In this document: piece by piece, positions 40,944-48,750 of the stretch
How the letters are laid out: every line of letters starts with the position of its first letter
How positions within the stretch are numbered: position 1 is the stretch's first letter
Origin: Akkermansiaceae bacterium UBA1315
GTDB taxonomy: Bacteria; Verrucomicrobiota; Verrucomicrobiia; Verrucomicrobiales; Akkermansiaceae
NCBI GenBank assembly: GCA_002307065.1
Contig: DBTN01000010.1
Coordinates: forward strand, 1-50,302
Direction: 5' to 3'
Length of the DNA stretch: 50,302 nt
The notes under the pieces: generated by a model
Database searches by the model: none
Seen by the model: the letters and a program-made list of their open reading frames with translations, nothing else
Told to the model about the DNA's origin: nothing
Translations under genes and position numbers: made by a program

Positions 40944-42290
40944 ATGAAACCAACGACATTCCTGAAAACCGCCGCGCTGGCCGTGGCACTCGCGATTCCA
41001 TTCGCGTCAGCCGTTCACGCAGATGAACAATTCTTCCCACTTCAGAGCTATCGTGTCGGCCCCTATGCTGCCGGTGGAACCGGTTTCTTCGGTGGCTTCA
41101 TCGATTACATCAACCTGGTCAACACCCGTGATGGCGGCATCAATGGAGTGAAACTCACCTACGAAGAAGGTGAAACCCAATACGAAGTGGAAAAAGGCGT
41201 CGAAGTTTACGAGCGTCTCAAAACCAAACCCAACATCGCCACTTGGACGCCACTTTCCGTTGGCATCGCCTATGCCTTAATCGACCGCGTCACCACCGAT
41301 AAAGTCCCGCTCACCACCATCAATCACGGCCGCACCGACTCCACCGACGGTCGGGTTTTCCCTTATATCTTCCCGCTGCTGCTCAACCCCTACAGCGAAA
41401 CTTCCGGCATCGTAAACTACATCGCCACCAAGTCCGGCGGCCTAGAAAAGCTCAAAGGCAAAAAAATCGTCGTCCTCTATCACGGCTCACCTTACGGCAA
41501 GGAAACGATTCCGATCTACGAACTACTTGCACAAAAATATGGCTTCACCGTGCAACAAATCGAAGTCTCGCATCCGGGCAACGAACAGCAATCGCAATGG
41601 CTCACCATCCGCCGCACCAAGCCTGACTACGTCGTTCTCCGCGGATGGGGCGTGATGAATCCAGTCGCGCTCAAGACCGCTCAAAAAACCGGTTTTCCTG
41701 CTGATAAAATCATCGGCAACGTCTGGTCAAACTCGGAAGAAGACGTGACTCCAGCCGGCGATGCCGCGAAAGGTTATGTCGCAATCACCACACAAGCTTC
41801 TGGCGTAGAATACCCGGTCGTTCAGGAAATCACCAAAGTCCTCTACGATCAGGGAAAGGGTAACCTCGATGACAAAAAGCGCATTGGCAGCGTTTATCAT
41901 AACCTTGGCATCGTGAACGGAATTCTAAACGTCGAAGCCATCCGGATCGCTCAGGAAAAATTCGGAAAACGCACGCTCACCGGCGACGAAGTCCGCTGGG
42001 GTTTCGAGCATCTTCAACTCTCCCGCGAACGCGTGAAGGAACTCGGTGCGGAAGACCTTTTCCACTCAATCCACGTCACATGGGATAATCACGAAGGCAA
42101 CGGCTACGTAAAATTCCAGCAGTGGGACGGGAAAAAGTGGACACCGGTTTCCGACTGGATCGCACCGGAATGGGCACTTCTTCGTCCGATCATCGAAAAG
42201 TCCTCTGAAGCCTACGCCAAGGAAAAAGGCATTAAGATCCGTACCGAAGCCGAGGTCGACGTGATCAATCAATCCACCGCGGCACAATAA
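40944..42290 (+). CDS. Periplasmic substrate-binding protein of the Liv-type ABC importer
   Basis: A 448-residue exported protein of the Peripla_BP_6 (LivK-like) class. The signal peptide MKPTTFLKTAALAVALAI ends around 'AVHADE'. 'GGTGFFGGFIDYINLVNTRDGGINGVKLTYEEGETQYEVEKGVEVYERLK' is the family's first lobe, followed by 'KIVVLYHGSPYGKETIPIYELLAQKYGF' and 'PDYVVLRGWGVMNPVALKTAQKTGF', then a second lobe. It is larger than LivK (about 350), with an extra C-terminal region of acidic and Trp-rich segments. The ligand is unknown; a sulfone or sulfonate is suggested by context. Confidence 0.87.
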   Translation: MKPTTFLKTAALAVALAIPFASAVHADEQFFPLQSYRVGPYAAGGTGFFGGFIDYINLVNTRDGGINGVKLTYEEGETQYEVEKGVEVYERLKTKPNIATWTPLSVGIAYALIDRVTTDKVPLTTINHGRTDSTDGRVFPYIFPLLLNPYSETSGIVNYIATKSGGLEKLKGKKIVVLYHGSPYGKETIPIYELLAQKYGFTVQQIEVSHPGNEQQSQWLTIRRTKPDYVVLRGWGVMNPVALKTAQKTGFPADKIIGNVWSNSEEDVTPAGDAAKGYVAITTQASGVEYPVVQEITKVLYDQGKGNLDDKKRIGSVYHNLGIVNGILNVEAIRIAQEKFGKRTLTGDEVRWGFEHLQLSRERVKELGAEDLFHSIHVTWDNHEGNGYVKFQQWDGKKWTPVSDWIAPEWALLRPIIEKSSEAYAKEKGIKIRTEAEVDVINQSTAAQ

Positions 42291-42378
42291 CCCATTCGTG
42301 GTAATCCGGCCGGGGGTGGCGTCGCTTCACCGCAGCGCACATCCGTGGCCCCCTCTAACAGAATCATCTTTATCTATC

Positions 42379-43629
42379 ATGAGCACATCGATCGCAGAAA
42401 AATCGCAGAAGAACCATCAGGGAGTTTCGGGTGTAGCCCGCCCGACCGAACCTGCCCACATCGTCAGCACCGATAAAGAGGCAATCGAAATCGCCCACCG
42501 CCTCGCCGCGCAATTCATCACTGGAGCCTCCGAGCGGGACCGCGAACGCCGCTGGCCTGTCGAAGAACTCGACACCTATTCACAAAGCGGACTGTGGTCG
42601 CTTAATGTTCCCAAAAAATTCGGCGGCCCCGAACTTTCTTACGCCACGATTTCGAAAGTCATCGAAATCATTTCCGCCGCCGATCCATCGATCGGTCAGA
42701 TCACTCAGAATCACATCGGAGTCGTCGCCGCCATCCGCACCACTTCCGATGAAGCCCAGCAGCAGCTTCTTTTTGCCGAAGTTCTCAAAGGCACCCGGTT
42801 TGGCAACGCCTTCTCCGAATTCAAATCGAAACGCGCTGCCGAATTTGAAACGAAGTGGACCGACGCGGGCGATCACGTGATCGTCAACGGTCAGAAATTT
42901 TATTCCAGTGGCGCATTGCTGGCTCACCTCGTCCCGATCGTCGCCGTCGATGATGAAGGTCGCGCATGGTATGCCATCGCCGATCGCGATGCCGAAGGCC
43001 TCACCGTTATCGACGATTGGTCCGCCATCGGTCAACGCACCACGCTTTCCGGAACCGTTCTGTTAGACAATGTAAAAGTTCCGAAAACTCATCTCGTCCC
43101 TGGTTACAAAGGCTTCGATAAACCCACCGCCGACGGACCGGTTTTTCAGATCATCCAAGCCGCAGTCGATACCGGCATCGCGAAAAACGCCATCGATGAC
43201 ACCATCGCTTTCGTTAAAAACAGCACTCGCCCTTGGATTGATAGCGGTCTCGATCACGCATCGCAGGATCCCTACACCATCCAAGCCATCGGTGATCTGA
43301 CCATTCGCCTTCACGCTGCCGAAGCACTGGTCGAAAGAGCCGGATACGCCGTGGACCGGGCCGTCGAAAATCCAGCTGCGGAAACCGTCGCCGCCGCACA
43401 GCTCGCTGTTGCTGAATCAAAAGTTCTCAGCACCGAAGTCGCGATCGCGGCCACCAACAAACTCTTCGAACTCGGAGGCACCCGCTCGACCCTTGAAGTC
43501 CATAACTTCGATCGTCACTGGCGCAACGCACGTACCCACACCCTGCACGATCCGGTTCGTTGGAAATACGCGATCGTTGGCAATCACGCGCTCAATGGCA
43601 TCAGTCCACCACTCCACGCCTGGAGCTAA
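42379..43629 (+). CDS. sfnB: SfnB-family acyl-CoA dehydrogenase-like flavoprotein
   Basis: A 416-residue protein with the acyl-CoA dehydrogenase fold, matching SfnB, a sulfur-acquisition oxidoreductase of the Pseudomonas sfn regulon. Seen: 'LNVPKKFGGPELSYATISKVIEIISAADPSIGQITQNHIG', 'VIVNGQKFYSSGALLAHLVPIVAVDD' and the diagnostic end 'NARTHTLHDPVRWKYAIVGNHALNG'. Such proteins use FMN(H2) rather than an acyl-CoA; the exact reaction of SfnB has been unclear, although the fold is shared with DszC and MsuC. ATG 42379 is taken; the frame is open 27 codons upstream over the intergenic gap. It is inserted between the binding protein and the second ABC ATPase. Confidence 0.85.
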   Translation: MSTSIAEKSQKNHQGVSGVARPTEPAHIVSTDKEAIEIAHRLAAQFITGASERDRERRWPVEELDTYSQSGLWSLNVPKKFGGPELSYATISKVIEIISAADPSIGQITQNHIGVVAAIRTTSDEAQQQLLFAEVLKGTRFGNAFSEFKSKRAAEFETKWTDAGDHVIVNGQKFYSSGALLAHLVPIVAVDDEGRAWYAIADRDAEGLTVIDDWSAIGQRTTLSGTVLLDNVKVPKTHLVPGYKGFDKPTADGPVFQIIQAAVDTGIAKNAIDDTIAFVKNSTRPWIDSGLDHASQDPYTIQAIGDLTIRLHAAEALVERAGYAVDRAVENPAAETVAAAQLAVAESKVLSTEVAIAATNKLFELGGTRSTLEVHNFDRHWRNARTHTLHDPVRWKYAIVGNHALNGISPPLHAWS

Positions 43630-43640
43630 AATCCACAACG

Positions 43641-44423
43641 ATGAGCAAGGATCTAACAGAAACCGGACAGCTCGTCGTCAGTCACGTCGAGGCCGTTTAC
43701 AACCATTCCATCGTCGCCCTGCACGGCGTCAATCTGACCGTCAAACGCGGTGAGATCGTCGCCCTGCTCGGGGCGAACGGGGCGGGAAAATCGACGACAC
43801 TTAAAGCGATCTCGAATCTCCTTCCCGCCCAGCGCGGAAAAATCAGCGCCGGGAAAATCCACTTCGAAGGCCACGACATTTCACGCACGCGCACCTCCAA
43901 GCTCGTGCGACTCGGACTCGTTCAAGTTCTCGAGGGACGCCATTGTTTCAAATCGCTCACCGTCGAGGAAAACCTCATCACCGGTGGCCTCGGTCGCAGC
44001 GCATCGCGATCGGAAATCTCCGCCGATCTCGAAAAAGTTTATGCGCTTTTCCCTCGTCTCAAAACCAAACGCAAAACCCCTGCCGGTTTGACCTCCGGTG
44101 GCGAACAACAAATGACCGCCATCGGTCGCGCATTGCTTTCCCGACCCAAGCTGCTCGTCCTTGACGAGCCATCCATGGGACTCGCGCCGCTCACCGTGCA
44201 GGACATTTTTCGCACCCTCCAAAAGCTCAACCGAGAGGAAGGACTCTCCATTCTCATCGCCGAACAGAACTCAACCGTCGCCCTTCAATTCGCCCACCGA
44301 GTCACCATTCTCGAAACCGGTTTGACCGTTCTCGAAGGCACTGCTGCGGAACTGAAAAACCGGAACGACCTGCAATCGTTCTATCTGGGCACAAACCGGT
44401 TGGAACCGGTCAAGACGCTCTGA
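43641..44423 (+). CDS. ABC transporter ATP-binding protein, LivF-like
   Basis: A 260-residue second ATPase. Walker A 'GANGAGKSTTLKAI', 'GLVQVLEGRHCFKSLTVEENL' (LivF signature), signature 'TSGGEQQMTAIGRALLSRP', Walker B 'LLVLDEPSMGLAP' and 'EQNSTVALQFAHRVTILETG' are all intact. It starts 11 bp after the SfnB-like gene and closes the transcript with a hairpin downstream. With the LivG-like protein it makes the heterodimeric motor of the importer. Confidence 0.92.
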   Translation: MSKDLTETGQLVVSHVEAVYNHSIVALHGVNLTVKRGEIVALLGANGAGKSTTLKAISNLLPAQRGKISAGKIHFEGHDISRTRTSKLVRLGLVQVLEGRHCFKSLTVEENLITGGLGRSASRSEISADLEKVYALFPRLKTKRKTPAGLTSGGEQQMTAIGRALLSRPKLLVLDEPSMGLAPLTVQDIFRTLQKLNREEGLSILIAEQNSTVALQFAHRVTILETGLTVLEGTAAELKNRNDLQSFYLGTNRLEPVKTL

Positions 44424-44457
44424 ACTGCTGCTCTAGCAGCACCTGAAAAGCAGCAGT
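44424..44457 (+). terminator. Hairpin after the livF-like gene
   Basis: ACTGCTGC (44424-44431) pairs with GCAGCAGT (44450-44457); TGCTGCT/AGCAGCA near the apex can pair alternatively. No T-tract follows, so it may be a weak terminator or processing site rather than a strong stop. Confidence 0.35.
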
Positions 44458-44527
44458 GCTTATCGCCAAACAGTTCAAAATGGATCACCATTTCGCAACC
44501 CACTGATAACCAACAAGAAAATTACTA

Positions 44528-44558
44528 TGGCATAAAGTATGCTTTTATGAGTATACTT
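44528..44558 (+). promoter_or_regulatory. Sigma-54-like promoter and palindrome before sfnG
   Basis: TGGCAT with GG at 44529-44530, then ten bases and GC at 44541-44542 followed by TTTT, fits the sigma-54 -24/-12 pattern (TGGCAC-N5-TTGC) including exact GG-N10-GC spacing. It overlaps AAGTAT (44535-44540) and ATACTT (44553-44558), a 6-bp inverted repeat, and TATGAGTATA (44546-44555), the inverse of the word at 36923. A sigma-54 activator gene lies at the end of the operon. The start of transcription would fall near 44554, giving a leader of about 165 nt. Confidence 0.5.
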
Positions 44559-44718
44559 AGCAACGAACTCAGGGTTACCTTCTGAGAACCATCCATCTGT
44601 TCCCACCGCAACATCGGAGGAACGAATCCGAAACGCCGACCGGACCACCGGAGCTTGAGCAAAACCACCCGCAGCGACCGCTGCGTTTGACCCATCCAAA
44701 CTCCAACATTTACCGATC

Positions 44719-45834
44719 ATGAGCTATCAAGATTCTTCCGTCTACGAAACCGAAGACCCGATTAAATTCGCCTACTGGGTGCCGAATGTCAGCGGCGGCC
44801 TTGTCGTCAGCAAAATCGAGCAACGCACCAGTTGGGACGTCGATTACAACCGTAAGCTCGCACAAATCGCCGAAAACAACGGCTTCGACTACGCCCTGAG
44901 CCAGATTCGTTTCACCGCCGGTTACGGTGCCGATAACCAGCACGAACCGGTTATTTTCAGCCAAGCGCTTCTGGAAGCAACCGAACGTCTGAAATTGATT
45001 GTCGCCCTTCTTCCTGGACCGTGGAATCCCGCAGTTGCCGCAAAACAAATCGCGACGCTCGATCACATCTACGGCGGTCGTGTTGCCGTCAACGTCGTCA
45101 GCGGTTGGTTCCGCGGCGAGTTCAAAGCCATCGGCGAACCTTGGCTCGACCACGATGAACGTTATCGTCGCTCGGAAGAGTTCATCCGCGCACTCAAAGG
45201 CATTTGGACCGAAGACGACTTTACCTTTCGTGGCGATTTCTACCGGTTCACCGACTACACCTTGCGCCCGAAACCGGTTTCTCAACCGCATCCGGAAATC
45301 TTCCAAGGCGGCAGCTCCCGTGCAGCCCGTGACATGGCAGCGCGCGTCAGCGATTGGTATTTCACCAACGGCAACACGCCTGAAGGTCACAAAGCACAGA
45401 TCGATGATATCCGCGAAAAATCCGCTGCGAACGGCCACTCGGTGAAAATCGGCGTCAACGCATTCATCATCGCCCGCGACACCGAAGAAGAAGCCCGCGC
45501 CGTCCTTCAGGAAATCATCGATAAGGCCAATCCGGAAGCCGTCAACGGGTTCGCCTCGGAAGTCAAAAACGCCGGCAAAGCCTCACCGGAAGGCGAAGGA
45601 AACTGGGCGAAGTCCACTTTCGAAGACCTCGTTCAATACAACGACGGTTTCAAAACCAACCTCATCGGCACACCTCGCCAGATCGCCGAACGCATCGTTC
45701 ACCTGAAGTCCATCGGCGTGGATCTCATCCTTTCCGCCTTCCTCCACTTCCAAGAAGAAATCGAATACTTCGGAAAAAACGTCCTACCGATCGTCCGCGA
45801 ACTCGAACAGGAACACCTCTCCGCGACTCTCTAA
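44719..45834 (+). CDS. sfnG: Dimethylsulfone monooxygenase
   Basis: SfnG, an FMNH2-dependent two-component flavin monooxygenase (luciferase-like TIM barrel), oxidises dimethylsulfone to methanesulfinate and formaldehyde in Pseudomonas. This 371-residue protein is closely like SfnG along its length: 'FAYWVPNVSGGLVVSKIEQRTSW', 'DYALSQIRFTAGYG', 'LLPGPWNPAVAAKQIATLD', 'AVNVVSGWFRGEFKAIGEPWLDHDERYRRSEEFIRAL', 'EIFQGGSSRAARDMAARVSDWYFTNGN' and 'KIGVNAFIIARDTEEEA'. The reduced flavin would come from MsuE encoded 11 bp downstream. The preceding region holds a sigma-54-like promoter. Confidence 0.92.
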   Translation: MSYQDSSVYETEDPIKFAYWVPNVSGGLVVSKIEQRTSWDVDYNRKLAQIAENNGFDYALSQIRFTAGYGADNQHEPVIFSQALLEATERLKLIVALLPGPWNPAVAAKQIATLDHIYGGRVAVNVVSGWFRGEFKAIGEPWLDHDERYRRSEEFIRALKGIWTEDDFTFRGDFYRFTDYTLRPKPVSQPHPEIFQGGSSRAARDMAARVSDWYFTNGNTPEGHKAQIDDIREKSAANGHSVKIGVNAFIIARDTEEEARAVLQEIIDKANPEAVNGFASEVKNAGKASPEGEGNWAKSTFEDLVQYNDGFKTNLIGTPRQIAERIVHLKSIGVDLILSAFLHFQEEIEYFGKNVLPIVRELEQEHLSATL

Positions 45835-45845
45835 CAGAATCTAAC

Positions 45846-46382
45846 ATGTCAAAAATTTTACTCATTTCTGGCAGCCCGACCTCACCGTCACGCTCCGCTC
45901 TTCTGCTCGATTACGCCGCAAGTTACCTCAAGAAACACGGCCTCGAAGTCACGTCCATCAGCGTCCGCGACTTTCCCGCCGAAGATCTGATCCAAGCGAA
46001 ATACGACAGTCCGGCGTTCACCGGTTTTAAGGAAAAGCTCACCGAAGTTTCCGGTCTCGTCGTCGCCACTCCGATTTATAAAGCGTCGTACACCGGTAGT
46101 TTGAAAGCTCTGCTGGACATTCTTCCGCAGACCGCGCTTCGCGGAAAAGCCATCCTGCCACTGGCAACCGGTGGCTCGCCCGCTCACTTGCTCGCCATCG
46201 ATTACGCGATCAAACCGCTGCTCGCGGTGCTCGGCGCATCCGATATTCAGCAAGGCGTTTACGTCGTCGATTCCCAATTCGAATACACCGAAACCGGTTT
46301 CACGCTCGATCCTGAATTGCAGAAGCGATTCGACGAAAGCCTCGAACGACTTGCCATCACCGTCAAAGCCCTCGACCGATGA
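45846..46382 (+). CDS. NAD(P)H-dependent FMN reductase, SsuE/MsuE type
   Basis: A 178-residue flavodoxin-fold reductase that makes FMNH2 for the two-component monooxygenases around it. 'ILLISGSPTSPSRSALLLDYA' is the FMN phosphate loop; 'ISVRDFPAEDLIQAKYDSPAF', 'VVATPIYKASYTGSLKALLDILPQTALRGKAILPLATGGSPAHLLAIDYAIKPLL' and 'GVYVVDSQFEY' are typical of SsuE/MsuE. It overlaps the ssuD-like gene by four bases (ATGA), so reductase and oxygenase are translated together. MsuE is favoured over SsuE by the neighbouring sfnG, but the sequence does not separate them. Confidence 0.9.
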   Translation: MSKILLISGSPTSPSRSALLLDYAASYLKKHGLEVTSISVRDFPAEDLIQAKYDSPAFTGFKEKLTEVSGLVVATPIYKASYTGSLKALLDILPQTALRGKAILPLATGGSPAHLLAIDYAIKPLLAVLGASDIQQGVYVVDSQFEYTETGFTLDPELQKRFDESLERLAITVKALDR

Positions 46383-47533
46383 AAATTTTTTGGTTCATCC
46401 CCACCCACGGCGATGGCCGTTACCTTGCGTCCGGCAACGGCGCACGCGCGACTTCGCTACACTACCTCAAGCAGATCGCCCAAGCGGTCGATGAACTCGG
46501 ATATTATGGTGCGCTTTTGCCAACCGGTCGCTCTTGCGATGACGCGTGGGTCGCGGCATCGACGCTGATCCCGGTCACAACGCGGATGAAATTTCTCGTC
46601 GCAATCCGGCCCGGTCTCACCTCGCCCACGCTCGCCGCTCGCATGGCTGCCAGTTTCGACCGGTTGTCCGGTGGACGATTGCTCATCAACGTCGTCACCG
46701 GCGGCGATCCGGTCGAGCTTCACGCCGACGGACTTTTTCAAGATCACGACACTCGCTACGATCTAACAGATGAGTTCCTCGAAATCTGGCGGCGGGTCAT
46801 GGCCGGGGAAGAAGTCGATTTCAAAGGCGATCATCTTCACGTGGAAAAAGCCAAAGTCCTTTTCCCCGGTGTGCAATCCCCTTACCCAGATCTCTACTTC
46901 GGGGGCTCGTCCGATGCCGGTCATCAAGTCGCCGCAAAACACATCGACGCCTATCTTTCCTGGGGCGAACCGCCAGATCAGATCGCGGAAAAAATTGCGC
47001 ACATCAAACAGCTCGCCGCTGCCGAAGGTCGAAAACTTCGCTTCGGAATTCGCCTCCATGTCATCGTTCGTGAAACCGATGAGAAAGCGTGGAGGGCTGC
47101 AAACGAACTCATTCGTTACGTCACCGACGATGCGATCGAAGCCGCTCAAAAAGTTTTCAAACGCTTCGATTCCGCTGGCCAGGCTCGCATGAGTCGTCTC
47201 CACGATGGCCGACGCGACAACTTGGAAATCAGCCCCAACCTTTGGGCTGGTGTCGGCCTCGTTCGTGGTGGCGCAGGCACTGCGCTGGTCGGCTCCGCCG
47301 AAACGGTCGCGCAACGCATCAAGGAATATCAAGCCATCGGCATCGATGAATTCATCTTCTCCGGCTATCCGCATCTCGAAGAAGCCTACCGGTTTGCCGA
47401 GCTCGTTTTCCCGCTGCTTCCCATCGACCGACCGGTTGAAAGTGCTGCGCCGCAATACCTGAGTCCCTTCGGCGAAATCGTCGCCAATCAGGACCGGCCC
47501 GCGCGCAAACCGGTCGTCTCATCCGCGTCCTGA
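46379..47533 (+). CDS. FMNH2-dependent alkanesulfonate monooxygenase, SsuD/MsuD type
   Basis: A 384-residue luciferase-like enzyme that cleaves C1-C8 sulfonates to aldehyde and sulfite. Seen: 'IFWFIPTHGDGRYLASGNGAR', 'ALLPTGRSCDDAWVAASTLIPVT', 'FLVAIRPGLTSPTLAARMAASFDRLSGGRLLINVVTGGDPVE', 'DRYDLTDEFLEIW'-like 'RYDLTDEFLEIWRRVM', 'YFGGSSDAG' and 'GYPHLEEAYRFAELVFPLLP'. The Cys near 'GRSCDDAW' matches SsuD. After SfnG and a methanesulfinate-oxidising step it would release sulfite from methanesulfonate; MsuD and SsuD differ in substrate range and are not distinguishable here. Confidence 0.92.
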   Translation: MKIFWFIPTHGDGRYLASGNGARATSLHYLKQIAQAVDELGYYGALLPTGRSCDDAWVAASTLIPVTTRMKFLVAIRPGLTSPTLAARMAASFDRLSGGRLLINVVTGGDPVELHADGLFQDHDTRYDLTDEFLEIWRRVMAGEEVDFKGDHLHVEKAKVLFPGVQSPYPDLYFGGSSDAGHQVAAKHIDAYLSWGEPPDQIAEKIAHIKQLAAAEGRKLRFGIRLHVIVRETDEKAWRAANELIRYVTDDAIEAAQKVFKRFDSAGQARMSRLHDGRRDNLEISPNLWAGVGLVRGGAGTALVGSAETVAQRIKEYQAIGIDEFIFSGYPHLEEAYRFAELVFPLLPIDRPVESAAPQYLSPFGEIVANQDRPARKPVVSSAS

Positions 47534-47553
47534 AATCTCTAACCGTTACCCCG

Positions 47554-48750
47554 ATGTCCGCAACTTTTCCAACTCTCGAAAAAACCAACCGCACCAACGT
47601 ATCGGAAATCGCGGAGCATCTCGCCGGCACTTTCGCGCAGACCGCTGTCGAGCGCGACAAGCAAGGCGGCACCGCCAAACACGAACGCGACCTGTTGCGT
47701 GAAAGCGGTCTCCTTAACCTGCTGATCCCTCGCGAAGACGGAGGCTTCGGAGCCGAGTGGCCGGAGATTTTACGAATCGTTCGCTTGTTCGCACGCGTCG
47801 ATAGCTCGCTCGCTCACCTCTTCGGATTCCAGCATCTGATGCTCGCGACCATCCAACTTTTTGGCACCGAAGAACAACGGCAGAGCTATTTCCGTGAAAC
47901 GGTCCGCCACTCGTGGTTCTGGGGAAATGCCCTGAACCCGCTTGATACAAAAACCGTTGTCTCCCAAAATGACGGTCAGATTTTCATCAATGGTCGCAAA
48001 GGATTTTGCTCCGGCGCGACCGATGCCGATGCGCTGATTATTTCCGCGACCGAACCGGGAAATCCACGACTTCTCATCGCCGCCGTCCCGACCCCTCGCG
48101 AAGGCCTGATCGTTCAAAACGATTGGGACAATATCGGACAACGCCAGACCGATAGCGGCACGGTGGATTTCTTCGACGTGCCAATTTACGAGCCAGAACT
48201 CCTTCGCAGCCCCGGCCCGCTTGGCAGCGTCCGCGCCTCGCTGCGCCCTTGTATCGCACAAATTATTTTTGCCAACATTTTCCTCGGAATCGCGGAAGGA
48301 GCCTTCGCAGAAGCAAGAAATTACACTCTCGCACAGACCCGTCCGTGGCTGACTTCCGGCGTCGAGTCACCGAGTCAGGATCCTTATCTCCTTCATCATT
48401 ACGGAGATCTTTTCGCCCAACTCCAGGGAGCACGACTTCTAACAGATCGTGCGGCGGACAGTCTTCAACGAGCTTGGGAAAGCGGCGAATCAATCACGGA
48501 AAATTTCCGCGGCCGCGTCGCGATCGATGTCGCCACCGCCAAAGTGGCGACGACCAAAACCGGTCTCGATGTGGTCAACCGCATCTTCGAAGTCATGGGC
48601 TCCCGATCGACGACCGCTGCCGCTCGACTCGATCGCTATTGGCGCAACCTCCGCACCCAAACCCTCCACGATCCGGTCGATTACAAACTCAAAGAGCTTG
48701 GCGACTGGGCGCTAAATTCACGCATTCCAACTCCCACTTTCTATTCATGA
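47554..48750 (+). CDS. Acyl-CoA dehydrogenase-fold flavin monooxygenase, SfnC/MsuC/DszC-like
   Basis: A 398-residue protein of the ACAD fold. 'LNLLIPREDGGFGAEWPEILRIVRLFARVDSSLAHLFGFQHLMLAT', 'SQNDGQIFINGRKGFCSGATDADALIISAT', 'NDWDNIGQRQTDSGTVDFFDVPI' and the end 'YWRNLRTQTLHDPVDYKLKELGDWAL' (the TLHDPV..K motif shared with SfnB) fit the DszC/SfnC/MsuC branch, which uses FMNH2 and O2 rather than acyl-CoA. MsuC oxidises methanesulfinate to methanesulfonate, exactly the step between SfnG and MsuD, so this or the SfnB-like protein could supply it. It overlaps ribBA by four bases (ATGA). Confidence 0.85.
   Translation: MSATFPTLEKTNRTNVSEIAEHLAGTFAQTAVERDKQGGTAKHERDLLRESGLLNLLIPREDGGFGAEWPEILRIVRLFARVDSSLAHLFGFQHLMLATIQLFGTEEQRQSYFRETVRHSWFWGNALNPLDTKTVVSQNDGQIFINGRKGFCSGATDADALIISATEPGNPRLLIAAVPTPREGLIVQNDWDNIGQRQTDSGTVDFFDVPIYEPELLRSPGPLGSVRASLRPCIAQIIFANIFLGIAEGAFAEARNYTLAQTRPWLTSGVESPSQDPYLLHHYGDLFAQLQGARLLTDRAADSLQRAWESGESITENFRGRVAIDVATAKVATTKTGLDVVNRIFEVMGSRSTTAAARLDRYWRNLRTQTLHDPVDYKLKELGDWALNSRIPTPTFYS

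Noticed and set aside
42291..42378. GGGGG...CCCCC stem between the binding protein and SfnB-like genes
   Set aside because: The pairing is short and has a poor loop; there is no T-tract, so I cannot call it a terminator or attenuator.
44475..44720. Minus-strand ORF in the gap before sfnG
   Set aside because: No family resemblance, and the region carries promoter-like elements for sfnG; composition looks noncoding.
48249..48746. Upstream extension of the ribBA frame
   Set aside because: It overlaps the sfnC-like gene in another frame with Arg/Ser-rich text; ATG 48747 gives the family N-terminus and an ATGA overlap.
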